Positions 34,831 to 47,339 of a stretch of 64,000 bases of DNA are shown here, piece after piece (positions within the stretch are counted from its first letter, which is position 1; each line of letters starts with the position of its first letter). The notes beneath the pieces were generated by a model, which saw nothing but the letters and a program-made list of their open reading frames with translations, did not search any database and had not been told where the DNA came from. A program made the translations under genes and the position numbers. This DNA is from Plazaster borealis (lineage: Eukaryota > Echinodermata > Asteroidea > Forcipulatida > Labidiasteridae): positions 17,938,135-18,002,134 of the forward strand of contig CM037462.1 in NCBI GenBank assembly GCA_021014325.1, given 5' to 3'.

Positions 34831-35229
34831 GTTCTTTTTTAATGAAGATGAAAAACGGGCTATGCAAAAAACGGGCTATTTGCAACACAGCAGTAACTCT
34901 ATCTGTTATTTTTAGATGGTTTATTCGCAGATCACAACAAGGTACAGTAAACCACTTGAATGCGAAAACTCAAAAAAACATGCAGTATTGTAGTAGCCAT
35001 ATACCGGTATTGTAAGAAAACCGCTTCAAAAAGTGCCTTTAAATCATTTCTATTATAGAAAGTACCGTACCCTCAATATAGTTTTTGTATTTGTATTTTT
35101 GTAAAGAACAATAATTTCAGTTAACATTTTAATTAACATAGGTCCATAATGACATTGTTTCTTTTTTTACGATTATTTATTGCCACTTTTTCAACTTGTT
35201 TTTTTGCCGTATAATGTATATTTCTATGT

Positions 35230-35235
35230 AATAAA
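35230..35235 (+). terminator. Candidate poly(A) signal of the ankyrin gene
   Basis: AATAAA lies about 980 nt downstream of the ankyrin-gene stop codon in AT-rich sequence. A second AATAAA lies near 35315. The intervening UTR also contains the MITE at 34374-34830. No transcript evidence is available. Confidence 0.35.
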
Positions 35236-36907
35236 GCAATATCCTATTAAGGTTTAGGAAAATATAGTAATTTTGTTTTCCAATGAATTTCATTTATTAC
35301 ATGAGAGAGTTAGAGAATAAAGAAAAGTGATTAACTTTGTGTTTTTGATGCTCTGCTTCGACACTGCACATTGTGAAGTTGAAAAAGCCAACTTGAAGCC
35401 ATGAGGAGCTTGCTGTCAAAATTACTATAAAATTACCCTAGTTTTTGTCTTCCACCGTCAGGGTGCACCCCACTAAATAGGGAGAAAACAGAGCGTCGAG
35501 CTCATTAATATTTTGTAGGCCCTCAAAATATTCTATATTGGACGGATTTGAGAGTCCCAACAAAGGGTTTCAGTGTAAAAATGTTGCCCAATTGTGACCT
35601 GGGGGTTGTTGACTTCCAACTGGATGTATTTTGGATGACATAGGCCCTTAAAAAATGGTCCTATTTGCTGTGAGGTTTAGGGACATTTTTCAAGATTGAT
35701 GCTCGGACGATTGGAAAATATCACTGCTGCAGGGGTGTTTTTATTTGGAGGGAGAATAACTCTCCGGGCCTTGGGACTCCCCATATTAAATTGAGCAGAG
35801 GATAAAAGTTCAAGAGTCACTGGATAATTTTCCCTTTACTGTAAAAAGCTGTGAGACTTCTAAGTATTTTCTTTAGATTTTTGAATATTTAGCATTTTGC
35901 ACTGTATGCTATTGGAGTTTATTTAATGGGGTGCACCATTTAAATCACATCATTGAGAAAGAGGTCGACATGGCTCTTGGACTTGATAGACCGTAGATGG
36001 CGTTTCTTTTTTTGCCAGAAGCATATTGAGTAGACTGGTACCCTACGCCTCGATGGTCTCACAAACCAATTTTATTCGGAGCAGGCCATTTCCACTGATC
36101 ATGGGGAGATTTCCACGGGATCCCAAGATTGTTTTTCAATTACTGATTGATGCTGAATTCAAATGTAAGATGCATTCCCAGTTTCAAACTGGCCCATTCT
36201 TTAAAAATACCTATACATTTTCAGCTGAGAGGGGAGTATGTCTACTTTGTTTAGGCCTACGAATTATTCAAACCAATAACAAGTCGATAGTCAACTGTAT
36301 GGAACGCCCTCTGTTGGCAAACCCAAAATTAAGATACTAGCGTCTTCGGTACCAATAGTGTCCAACATACGATTCTTTTACGGTTGGGGGAAACACAAGT
36401 TGAAGGCGAGGTCAACAATAAGGCGGTCATTCCACGGGTAGTAATTCGATCATAAATCATAAATGAAACGCCACCGAATTAATTAGTCAACTGGACAAAT
36501 CAATCACTCACAACTTGTGGGATAAATTGGTGGTGACGCAAGGCGAGCTTCGTTAATTACGAAAAGAACCTCCTGCTTCATCTGTTTTCAGTACATATAC
36601 TATAGGGGCCTATAGACTTTTATCATGGTGGCCATCTTGGTTTACCCCACTCAAATCAATGTAACCAAACCGAGGCTGGAAGGGTAAATAGTCTGGTTCC
36701 TTTTGTACAATGACTAGATAGCATCCCATCACTGTTTTTGAATACAGGGAACAGGACCAAGATGGTGGCAGCATGGTAAATGTCCATACCCATGTCCGAG
36801 GTTAGCACTTTAAATTACGAAGTAGGCCTAAACAATTGGCATGTGAAAAATGTGTATTACTGTATTGAAGTCCTTAGAATTTAATAGGCCCAATGTTTTG
36901 CAAATTA

Positions 36908-37070
36908 TAGCCTTTTTGAGATATGGTGGACACTATAGGAGTGCACTGTTTGGTTTGGGTGTACACATACAAATTTTACCCAAATCGTGGCGGTAGAATT
37001 AGATTCTACCTCCATGCCCAAACCAATGGTGCTCTAGAGATGTATGTGTCCACCATACCTCAAAACAGCT
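36908..37070. mobile_element. Hairpin element with nested palindrome
   Basis: TAGCCTTTTTGAGATATGGT...TGGACAC pairs with GTGTCCACCATACCTCAAAA; related to 24468-24592. An inner GGTAGAATTAGATTCTACC palindrome marks the centre. Confidence 0.6.
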
Positions 37071-37662
37071 TGTGTTGATTGTTTTGTTTCAAGGGTGATT
37101 TCTATAGGCGGATCGAAGATGACATGTGGTCAGGTGAAATCACACTTTTAAGAACGAGGGCCTACATTTTAACTATCGTAATAACCATCAAACAGACATC
37201 ATACATATGATAGGTGAAGGGGTTGCCCCTCCCCTCCCCAAATCGACGTCCGTTGTGACACAGTGTTCAGTCGTATCCACTACTGTATGTATTTTATGTA
37301 TTTGCGCATCCATGTGTTATAAGAACGGGGAGAACTGATTCGGGCATCGGCAGAAAAGTGCCCCGTCTTCATAATAAAAACCAAACCGAAAATCATTCAC
37401 CCAAAGTTACTTAATTTGTATACGCATCAAAATAAATTCAGTAACCACGAGGCATCGAAGTGAATTACACTGTTTTGTAAAATACTCTCGAAGCCACAAG
37501 CTTTTTTTAAACAACAACAAAATAATGTCCTGACCAAGCCCAAGGGACTCACAATCTCCGAAGAATTAACAACACGCGAAGGAATCATAAACGAGCCGAC
37601 CGAAGATTAATCAAAAACTGGGAACCACCCGTTTCATCTTTGAAAAAAATAATATAATGGAA

Positions 37663-37929
37663 TCAGATATCCCGCGGGTGGGGAGGTTGTTCAACAACGC
37701 AGAACTTGGCGCTCTGTCCCTTGGGTACTAGACATGTTACAACGGGACCAGTCCAATGAAAGGGGTCACTACGGTGCCACAAAATTATACTATAGCGATG
37801 ATGAACAATTCCCTTCGGAACGTGTACTTGATGTTTACTAGAATCGAGTCGGAAATTATAATCGCTTCTTGATGGGAAATCCGGTCTGGTTCGTCTCCAG
37901 GCCGAAATAAAGTGCGTTAAGGCGGTACA
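37663..37929 (-). CDS. Possible terminal exon of the secreted cysteine-rich gene
   Basis: A minus-strand open frame follows CTGCAG (acceptor at 37931-37930) in phase 0, matching the phase-0 donor at 41519, and runs 88 codons to TGA. It contains three Cys (first residue, then TCLVPKGQSAKFC) which would bring the total to an even twelve. The proposed acceptor lies inside the terminal inverted repeat of the MITE at 37927-38112, so this is either an exon that captured a transposon splice site or a chance open frame. No family match was recognised. Confidence 0.25.
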   Translation of the reverse strand, partial: CTALTHFISAWRRTRPDFPSRSDYNFRLDSSKHQVHVPKGIVHHRYSIILWHRSDPFHWTGPVVTCLVPKGQSAKFCVVEQPPHPRDI

Positions 37930-38112
37930 CTGCAGAAACTGGGGTGTTAAAATTGACACCATGGGTGTTGTCACATTACAGATACTGAAGAGAGAATCAA
38001 AATTAACATCATAGGGTGTTAAAATAACACCAATGTAATTGTTTTGGCAGGTGTTATTTCAACACCCCTTGTGTAAAATGTAATTCTTTTTTGCACCCAG
38101 TTTTTGCAGCGT
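37927..38112. mobile_element. TA-flanked MITE with ACACC repeats
   Basis: TA then CACTGCAGAAACTGGGGTG at the left, CACCCAGTTTTTGCAGCG then TA at the right; GGTGTTAAAAT...ACACC motifs repeat inside. The TA duplication suggests a Tc1/mariner-type mobiliser. Confidence 0.65.
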
Positions 38113-38583
38113 AGTCCACTTTACTATAGGCACTCTTCGCTTGCGCACAAATTCGGCGGCTTGCTCTGTAAGTGAAGAATGGTGATCGCAAGCGCAGAAT
38201 TCGGCGGTAAGCAGAGCCATGAAATTGGGCCCTGATTGGGCCGTGGTTGTTAAATTTAGTACCGGTAAAACTTCTACTCAATTCCAGCGGTTGGCGCCTG
38301 GAATGTTAATCTGAGATCTGGGTATGGGGTGGGGGAAGCTTAAATTTTAATGTAATGTTGTACTGCTAAAAAGCATTGACTTATTAACACAATGACAGAC
38401 TTTGCACTGGTGTTATTCTTGAGATGGGGTGGGTAACGCGAACATAATTAATGTGGGTGCAATGGTTTGGGGGTTAATTTCAATTTCGGCTATCCGGGGA
38501 AAAAATAATAATTGATAATAAATAAGTGATCCAATAGCTGTATTTTTTATTTTAAACCCTTCTTTAATCGAACTTGATTTCAC

Positions 38584-38973
38584 TTAAAGGGACACGTTGC
38601 CTTGGATCGGGCGAGTTGGTCTATAAAAAGCATTTGTAACCGTTTGTTATAAAATTCACACAGTTAGAAAGATGTTTTAAAAGTAGAATACAATTATCCA
38701 CACAAATATGTCTCGAAATTGAGTGGTTTTCCTTTTACATCGTGAACAAACACGGTCCGCCATTTTGTGGAGTCAACATTTTGACTCCACAAAATGGCCG
38801 ACCGTGTTTGTTCGCAAAGTAAAAGGAAAACCACTCAATTTCGCGGCATACTTGTGTGGATCATTGTATTCTACTTTTATAACGTCTTTCTAACCATATG
38901 CATTTTATAACAAAAGGTTTCAAACGCTTTTTTTAGACCAACTCGTCCGATCCAAGGCAACGTGTCCCTTTAA
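38584..38973. mobile_element. 390-bp foldback MITE with near-complete arms
   Basis: TTAA at both ends. The left arm starts AGGGACACGTTGCCTTGGAT and the right arm ends ATCCAAGGCAACGTGTCCCT. Pairing continues almost to the centre (TGGAGTCAACAT | TTTGACTCCA), so each arm is about 190 nt. Confidence 0.85.
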
Positions 38974-40015
38974 TATGATAATTTGAAAATATTTGAGCTC
39001 GGCCTATATTGATCAATAATTTACAAATAAGTTACTTATTCACTTTTCACCCAGTGTCACATTGAAAGGACCGTCATTAATCAATCCATGATGTTGTAAT
39101 GACTAAAACAAGTCTACATCTAGACCCCAGATAACGTAGAGCTTAAAAGTCTGGCGCTTTTTTTATCAGCTGCTTTTTATGGGGGGGGTTCAGTTCACCA
39201 AACAATGCCCCTTAAGGTAGAAGCCAGAAAAGTTATCAAACTGAAAATTATACCACTTTTTTTTTTTTTTAATACTGTTTGGTTCCCCATGTTACAAAAG
39301 TACAGGTTCGGGCTGGATGTCACTTTAAAAGAAAATGCCAGCACCCTGATTTGCTTCTAGCCTCGGTTTGGCTAGTCATAGTTTGAATAGTAAAACAAGA
39401 TGGTGGTGCCGTATATGCATAATTAAACGAAAATTCCAGCCACTGCAGACAGTTCAATTTAGTATTACGACCACGAGGTTGCGTTCATCAAGAGTTTCAC
39501 ACTTGATTTCATCTTGTCATTTAAATTAAATCATACATATCCTATACCCACGTCATTATTTCTCCCATTTTCAATAGCCCTAGGTTCCAACACAAATTGA
39601 GATAAAAGCTAGTATTAGATTTCCTCATCTTTGGGCGAAGTGCAAACCAAAAAGAAAAAGTCCGTTTTCCACCACCGACTCGAACCGCATGCCTCTATTG
39701 ATAGTCCCGTATTATGGCGATGCACGGTCGAATTGCTGAACAACGTCATGGTAAAGTGTTGGAAGATTTGTATCAAGACGTCAATCTGAGAGATATAAAC
39801 ACGGGATGGTTATACACAACAATCCAAACTAAGTATTAATTTTAGAGACGTTAATGGACGAAACACAGTCTGTTACTTGATGCATAAATTAGTGTATAGC
39901 GTGGTCCAAGATGTAATCCCAAAGTGCTCATAATGTATAATTCGATTCCTGGTTAGTTGGATATTGCATAGTCATGGGTGCCTCTCCATGCACTCGAGTT
40001 CAACCTATGTAAAAT

Positions 40016-40027
40016 GTATTTATTTAC

Positions 40028-40058
<31 letters not shown>

Positions 40059-40060
40059 TT
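40016..40060. repeat. (TTTA)n microsatellite
   Basis: About eleven TTTA units, followed by GCAACATC. A shorter run with the same 3' context (TTTATTTCAACATCTGTATA) lies near 43315-43350, suggesting the tail of a reverse-oriented retroelement. Confidence 0.7.
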
Positions 40061-40295
40061 GCAACATCTTTAAAAACAGGATAAAAAGATCAGCAAAAGC
40101 TGTTTAAACATCAATGTCCCGTTTTACATAAATGGCCAACATAAACAACAGACTAGAATAACGATGAATAAAAAGTACATCTAATTAAAAGTATAGTTTC
40201 TAATATAAATATTTAACATTTCAATGAAGGAGGAACATTGAGTAGAAGAAGGAATATTGTTCAAAAGTTCAGCGCCGGCAAACTTAAATGATTGT

Positions 40296-40665
40296 TTAAA
40301 GGCACTGTATGCGTTTGGTAATTACTCAAAATATATATCAGCATAAAAACTGACTTGGTAACGAGCAACAGAGAGCTGTTGATAGTATAAAACATTGTAG
40401 GAAACGACTCCCTCTGAAGTAACGTAGTTTTTGAGAAAGAGGTAATTTCTCACTAAAATAATAAAAACTTCTTGCAAGAAGTTTTTATTCCTATCTAAAA
40501 GCACACATTTGTACAACAAGGGTGTTTTTTCTTTCATCATTTTCTTGCAACTTCGATGACCACTTGAGCCCAAATTTTCACAGGCTTGTTATTTTATGCA
40601 TATGTTGGGATACACCAAGTGAGAACACTGGTCTTTGACAATTTCCAAACGTGTTCAGCCTTTAA
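40296..40665 (+). mobile_element. MITE family A
   Basis: TTAA ends, perfect central palindrome near 40458-40487, start AAGGCACTGTATGCGTTTGG. Confidence 0.8.
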
Positions 40666-41129
40666 TACCATGCCTATCGAAGTACATTTTTACCTCTTTA
40701 CATAGTCGACTTGGAGCAAGTTCGTGAACACATTTATAAAAATAAAAATCCCTTCTTTGTTCTAGTGGTTGAGTAATGTAATAATCTGTACTACTGGAGT
40801 TACAATGTTCTCCGGATTACATTAATGTCCACTGTGTTGTGCCTTAAAAAGCCAAACATTGCTGGGGGGGGGGGGTACACTCACATTTTATCGATGATGG
40901 AAAACGTCAAAGGGCTTCTCTAAAATCCATAAATCATCGCCCTGAAATGAAAGAAATTAAACTTTAGTAAGTAACTTCAAAACAATGTTAAAAGGGGGAA
41001 ACAATGAGTCGCAAAGGTCAAACCTCCAGCGGTTCTTAATTAAAAAAATAAGACGAACTTGTTGTGACTTTTAAAACTAAAGAAGGCGTATCATTTACAG
41101 TTGCAAACGGCTGCAAAGAGGACAGGGTT

Positions 41130-41172
41130 AACGGGATTAATCGGGATTTAACGGGATTAACGGGATTAAGAG
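41130..41172 (+). repeat. Short tandem repeat of GGGATTAACG-like units
   Basis: Units reading AACGGGATTAA or AATCGGGATTT repeat four times. Confidence 0.6.
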
Positions 41173-41186
41173 GAATTCTTTTGCAT

Positions 41187-41470
41187 CTTTCATTTCATTT
41201 CATTTCATTTCTTCTGGTTGTGAATCCAAGGACTCTCAGAAGCGATTTTAATTACTGTACTAGCCAAGAACCCAAATGGAGAGAAGACAAGGAGGGAAAG
41301 TTCAGTTTTAGATGTGGGAGGAAAACCCCAGAGACTTATTCCAGAGAAAACCCACGCAGTCAGGTAGGGACTGAAAACCCAATCCACGTAGTGCATCGGT
41401 GGGATTCGAACCGGGGTCCTAGAGGTGGAAGGCGAGGAATAATACCAAGCTACGTCAACCCAACCACCCT
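41187..41470 (-). mobile_element. Reverse-oriented SINE with (TGAAA)n tail
   Basis: On the minus strand a B-box-like GGTTCGAATCCCACCGATG is followed by TTGGGTTTTCAGTCCCTACC and GGGGTTTTCCTCCCACAT, ending in a GAAAT pentamer tail (41187-41212). Lies within or just downstream of the cysteine-rich gene exon 2 on the same strand. Confidence 0.6.
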
Positions 41471-41519
41471 ATCTTTGAAATTATTTGATGACCTCATCAA
41501 TATTGCAAGAAAAATACAC

Positions 41520-44500
41520 CTGAAACTCACACATTCTTGAACTTCGGCAGTACATGTTGCGGCAATGTTTTCCACCCCGTCGACCAGTGCAGTCGGAGTC
41601 TTTGGAACAGGGGGTCATTTGGTAGTACCGCTCGCACTCCCAACCCAGACAAAACCGGCGGCCGAAGCTATTCCGTCGGCAGTCCATATCGGAGTTACAG
41701 AACTGGACGAAAGGCTGACGAAGAAAACACATAAAAGTTCAATAAAGTGTTGACAAAGCACGCCCTCTAAAGTCAGGGAAATGCAAATCAGTAGCAGTTG
41801 TCCCTATTCGAAGTAATACCTTTTGGATGACCTGCTATAGTGATCAGAATCACAATAATTAGACAAGCACCAGTTTGTTTGATCAACCTCATTTTTATCA
41901 CGCAGATTTTGAGAAGAAAAACCCCCAAAGAAAATTAGCTTTTCAGTTTTCCTCACCATGTTATTTTTATACAGCTAAATTTCCTTCCCTCCACCTTGTT
42001 ATACAAATAGAAAAAAACTTCAAAGTTGACCCATCGTATAAAGGGTAACTTTGCGCATGGCGAGTGGTACCGTAGGTCAACGTATTGCTATCGCTCGCCA
42101 GTCTCACTTCACCCCCGTCTAACTTAGTCAGTCCAACTTCAAAACTCTCCCCGTTAAAAAACGCGTGGGCCGGGCGTACTATAGACCTTCCCACACCTGC
42201 CCCCTTGGCAAGCCCATCACGCACGGCCAACAAAAACAACATAGGCCTCATGCCTGGAATAGAAGCCCTGTACTTATGAAACGCTTATGGACATAAAACT
42301 GTCCATTAGCTGCGTTTATTAAATGCAAACCCTCCACATATCCTTCGGAGATGATAAACATGAATGTGCGAAAAGAATCTTTTTAAAAACGCACTCTAGG
42401 AAAAAACCATGAACTCATTGAAAAGGTTTTAAGCTGACATGTGTTTCTAATTTGATGTAATCCTACTTGAAAATTAAACTCATCAGATCGGAAAGGGTAA
42501 TCTCAACATTATAATGAGGGAAATTGATGGCTTTATCAATTTAAAATGAAAATGATTTTCGCTGCTGTAATAGGCAGGTGTCTTCGCTTGGAGATGACTT
42601 GCTTGTCTTTCATCTTTGATGCATCCTTGGTCAGATCGTGTTCGCTGTCTCCGCTCGCATTTTGTCCTTGTCCACTGGGGGAGGTCAGAGAAAAAGAATA
42701 CAAGTCCTCCTAATTAATGACCTGATTCCACAAAGAATGTTTAAAAGCTCTTTGCGTTACCCACAGGATTGGAGAGCTGACATTAATTTTTGCAGACAGT
42801 GTTCATGTTTTGTGTTATCAACGATTTTTTGAAACAACAAACCTGTGAAAATTTGGGCTTAACTATTTTTTGTGAGTCAGGAGAAAATAGTGAAAAGGCA
42901 TGCACATTTGCAGAATGTAACAAAATGACAATAAAGATAACCCAGCTAGGACCTCTGGATTTAAAGTGAGAGGGGTAGATGTATTTTGGTTGTACCAAAT
43001 CCGAAATCAGCTGTTGCGGTTTTTTTCAGGTTTTCAGAAACAGTTTTCTCGAATTTGACTTCATTTCAGAGGGAAATATTTCACAGAAAAAAATGGTTCT
43101 AGTATGAACTTTATAATCAGTAAGCTTTCAAACTAAAATTAAACAATCATGTTTACCGATCCTGTATATTACCTTAAAAAAAGTTGCATCAAAAGTATTT
43201 GTTTAGCGTTTGGTGCGCTGCATTATCTTTTATTGGAATACCGCATGTGACAAAAATATCGATAACTTCAAGATTTTATTCAAGGAGGACATGGACATTT
43301 GGCATTCTTATTTTATTTACTTGTTTATTTATTTATTTCAACATCTGTATACAAGATACAAAAACCAGTTCAAACATGCTAACAATTAATATAAAAAAAG
43401 GAAAGTATGCCTATTTCAAAAGCACAAAAACCTTAGTACAATTAATGTGGACAATCAAAATGGCCGCCCCATGAAGTTCAGACTATTTGTCAGATTATTT
43501 GTCATAATGCCGATTAGTTATAATGCTTATTAGTATTAAAACATAAATGATAATAATCACTAAATAGATTATGCGTTGGCAAATTTGTTCAGATTATTTG
43601 TCATAATGCTGATTATTTTGTCATAATGCTGATTATGATATGAAAACTTGCTTCATGGGGCGGCCATTTTGATTTTCCACATTATGAAAATCCATAAAAC
43701 TAAACTGAAGCCAGTGAGTCTGACTCCCAATATGTTGCAGTGCGAACCACGTGCAGGGAAACATACGAAGTGGCCACAGGTGTCGACCGCCATGAACCCA
43801 TAGAGGGCCTTTCTCTTCGCATGAATCCACCACTAATGCAATAATACTTTTATCTTCTCGGAATGCTTAATTCTGTACTAAAGCTTTCAACATTATTGGT
43901 TGCAATACTTTCATTATTGTTTTGATCAACACCAACAAGTAAATTGCACAAAACCGCAGCTTCCATTCCGAAGACATCGACTTCTCGGAAAGTGTAAGAG
44001 GTTAGAACACAAAAAATACTGCCTGCAAATTATCGTAAATCACAGTTGATTTCAGGAGCAATTGTAGATTTGTGAGCCATTAAAAGAAGAGTGGAACGCA
44101 ATCAACATGTCAAGTTTTTTTTACACGAGAGCTTCGTTATTAAACCTGACGGTGCCGCGTCCAATTTAACGTACCCTGTTTTTTCTCGCGGTTGTCACGT
44201 CACCCGACGAATTATGGCGAGTCAAGTAGAAACCTTAGCGCGCGCGTGTGTGAACACTGGTTTCTCACTACTCATCAAAGCGAATAACAATATCTTCTCT
44301 CGTGTGAACGCCCGGTGATCGTGTTCCCATGTAATAAAGTAGCGCAGGGAAAGAAGATCGCATAATGACAATAAAAAACACCTACCGAGGTCTGTTTTTA
44401 TGCTCTGCTTTTTACGATTCACAACGAGAGTAATATTTTACTCAATGTCGGGTGGTTCTTCTTCTTCTTTTTCTTCTTCTTCTTCTTTTTTAATCAACCT

Positions 44501-47169
44501 ATAAACTGACACCGCTCGACTATAGGAATTCAAACTACGTGAATGATTAATGTTGGCAAATAATCAAACGCAAGAATTGATATGTTTTTACTTCCAAGCT
44601 CAATCGACTTGAACGAAATAGTTATTTGGGTGGAAAATTGTGACGTCTGTCCAGTCACACGACGCAATTATTGTGTGACGATAACAGGACAAACACGCCA
44701 GTGCCGGAGATCAACTGTATAATGTGTATTTGATAGAGCAGTCACTAACTGTGGTATTGTCAGACGAACAATTGGGCAAAACTAAGTCATACTTGATTCT
44801 CGATGCACTCAGTAATTGTTACATTAGATAATTGTTCTGTTTTATCTTCTAAAAAAGAACAAAAATACTGAGGTGGTTAGAAATTAGACTAAACTTCCAC
44901 TATGGAAACGTTGCGGCCAAAAGACGCGCAACGTTCGTAAACAGAAGCGCACCTTTTTACTTTTTCCACATTTTCAGCGACAAACCCGAATATCTTTCGT
45001 TCTTTGTAATAAATCTGCACAGTTCAAACACACTGTGTTGGTAAAAACAATCCTTCTTCAATTTCTTTGTGTTTCAGACCGGACTGAGGTGATTTAAAAA
45101 TAGTCCAGATGCATTGTAACACTCCACGGACACAAGTTGTGTTCATAGTGTTAGTCTGTCAATAGGTTAGGGTACATAAGTCAATGCCTTCACCCAATCC
45201 TAAGTTTTGCCCTTCTGACTTGTTAATAATGTTGGCAACTGTTTAACTGTCACTGTTAATATTTATGAAACACCAATGATGTATTATATCGTGTGAGGGC
45301 AATACCGAAATAAATGTTTATTGAATTGAAAACATGCCTATTAGAGTTAACTTCAACAGAATTTCAAATCAGTTTCAACGGTCAAGCACCAAATCTACAA
45401 ACTGGTGAGGTATAAAGAGAGTGCCATTAGAAGCTGCAGTGTATATTCAATGTACTATTTACACATTCCTAGTTTCTCAACCTCGTTCACGGCGCCAGGA
45501 AACTCAGACGCTCCAAAGAGGGGGTATACTGTGCCGAACACTTCAAACATCACGGTGCATTTAGGAAATTTAATCGCTTGCCTCGTTTCGGAGAAACAGT
45601 TTACTTGAAAACCGTAATGAAATATTCACCTTGAGGACCAAATCGTTACATTTTAAAGTGCAGGTATCTTGATGTGAATCAAAACAAAACAAAACAAAAG
45701 TAGTGCTATGCTGTAAAGAGTTTGCCATCAATAACTGGATGTGGGTCAAGACCCATTGACACTTCTTTTTTTATTTTTCACCGTTCCCGAAGAATGTCAA
45801 CTCTTAGTTCTCCATAAATAATAATGACGGCCACTTTTAGAATAAGAGTAAGAATGAACCCCGTGACTCATTAAAGATGCCGATTCCGTTCGAGCCTGAA
45901 TGACTTGCTAATAATTGGAAGAGTACCAGCAGTATAATAGTACCGGGGGCGTGATCAACCCCCTTCTTTGTTTTTGCAATTTACCATTTTGTGTTCCTAC
46001 GTCAGTTTGTAGCGTTGGCGGTCTTTTCTTGCCTCTGAACAACGTGCACTTTCTTTTTGAAAAGTCGATGAGCATGCTTGTTTACTCCACGGCCGTTCTA
46101 AATCGATGCATCACATCGACCTTTGAAACCGACCCCCTTCCGTAATGTTTTGAGAGGTGGGTATTTTAGGAGGACTTTTCGACCGTTAATATGTACATTT
46201 TCACGGCCGGTATTTCGAGCTGGCGCACGCTCAAGGTATTGATCCTATCGGACTTTCATGATTACGGTTCATGATTAACAACAAGTTTACCAGTTGTGTC
46301 TATAGATTGTACCCCTTTAATAGACTGTTAAAATATCAGTTCTACCCCTACTAGTTCGTATGTGCCCAATTCATAAATCTATTTACCGGTATATAATACG
46401 CAAAATTGCGGTCTACTATATAGAACAGAAAAATGTGCGAAAGCAAAAGTGTATTTTATTTAACCGATCAAGAATATAGTGTTGCGTTGCTCATCTACTA
46501 ACGAACCAATGGCATGCAAGTTAAGCTTGCCGCTTGCTTTTCTTACTTTAAGCAGTTTCAATGAAATAGAAGCTGTTCTAATTAGAGCCATTGCGTTAGC
46601 AGGAAACACTTCTGCTTGTTTATAAAAAATCTGATCCCTGATTAAAATAAAAGAAACAAGATATACCAATAGCTTTGTTGTTGTGCCCTTAGAATCAGGT
46701 CATGAATGGAATTTTTATCCACACCAACTCTGGCGATTTGCCTTGTACATGATCATAGCTTATCAAAACAAATCGAGAATTAATTACCTTGTGATTGTTT
46801 GGGCTATTGAGAGAAAATTCCTCCCTTTTACTTTTTTTTTCTTTTTTTTCTTACCCTTTTTACAAAGCAGAACACAAAGCGACAAGATATATGGTGATGT
46901 CGTCAACAATATTAATGCTATTTCATTCAAATTTTATATATATATATTCTTTTCTAAAGACTACACATCCCTCCCCCAAAATGAGAGTATCTTTTGGGAA
47001 TGTATTGTAGATATCGATTGAAAATTGAATCAAAAAACATAATTTAAACCCAGCCTTTGCAGCAATTAAATAAATTAGCAACTATTACTAGGCCTATAAT
47101 ACTCACAGATGCAGTTGTGAAGACATCTGCACTTAGCACCAACAACAGAACCACCACAACGAGCCTCAT
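41520..47169 (-). CDS. Small secreted cysteine-rich protein, two-repeat core
   Basis: Exon 1 (47169-47107, minus) encodes MRLVVVVLLLVLSADVFTTAS, a clear signal peptide, ending at donor GTGAGT in phase 0. Exon 2 (41714-41520) follows acceptor TTCGTCAG in the same phase. Its 65 codons hold two matched repeats, C-x5-C-x9-C-x4-C (FCNSDMDC...FCLGWEC) and C-x5-C-x8-C-x4-C (PCSKDSDC...HCRNMYC), then MCEFQ and a GTGTAT donor. The C-x5-C form with an Asp before the second Cys recalls EB or Dickkopf-N-type modules, but only loosely. The product should be secreted and disulphide-bonded. An alternative donor (AAGAAT then GTGTGAG) lies 15 nt earlier. The 5.4-kb intron is full of repeats. The gene is incomplete without a terminal exon; the candidate at 37663-37929 is listed separately. 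Its role is unknown. Confidence 0.6.
41822..41892 (-). other. Second signal-peptide-like short reading frame next to the cysteine-rich exon
   Basis: On the minus strand an ATG at 41892 opens a short frame starting MRLIKQTGACLIIVILITIA, with charged start and hydrophobic core as in a signal peptide, and like exon 1 beginning MRL. A possible donor (AAAAG then GTATTA) follows, but its phase (1) does not fit the next exon (phase 0). It may be a relic of a duplicated first exon or chance. Confidence 0.25.
42785..43177 (-). mobile_element. MITE family D, copy 4
   Basis: GCAGACAGTGTTCATGTTTT, AAACCTGTGAAAATTTGGGC and the end GATCCTGTATATTACCTTAA match the family. Intron of the cysteine-rich gene. 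Confidence 0.65.
43453..43674. mobile_element. MITE with 24-bp perfect inverted ends
   Basis: AATCAAAATGGCCGCCCCAT... at 43453-43476 is exactly inverted at 43651-43674. Inside, GATTATTTGTCATAATGC(T/C)GATTA recurs in tandem. Confidence 0.7.
43675..47106. other. Rest of the cysteine-rich gene intron
   Basis: No supported exon on either strand. It contains a CTT-rich microsatellite (44457-44490) and a TATATA tract near 46936. Reading frames present lack family features. Confidence 0.4.
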
Positions 47170-47339
47170 TCTCAGCCTTCGCTAATACTCCAATGCTCTA
47201 CTCCTTACTTAACTCACGACGCAACCAAGCCGAGAATTCACTGGAAAAATTAAGTTGCGAACACCTTACTCCGAACTGGAAAATCCTGCACACTTAAAGA
47301 ACGGTTTAGCGCTATAGGATCTATTAGGCAGTGGTAGTT

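Larger units (their letters stand above)
34831..37662. other. Intergenic region between ankyrin gene and cysteine-rich gene
   Basis: No supported gene. The largest open frame (36026-36340) shows no family signature. The region contains the candidate poly(A) signals and the hairpin at 36908-37070. Confidence 0.45.

Noticed and set aside
36026..36340. 104-codon plus-strand frame
   Set aside because: No recognisable motif, no splice context and intergenic location.
41967..42251. 94-codon minus-strand frame (GESFEVGLTKLDGG...)
   Set aside because: It lies on the right strand between exons of the cysteine-rich gene and looks fairly coding-like, but no acceptor in fitting phase and no family match were found.
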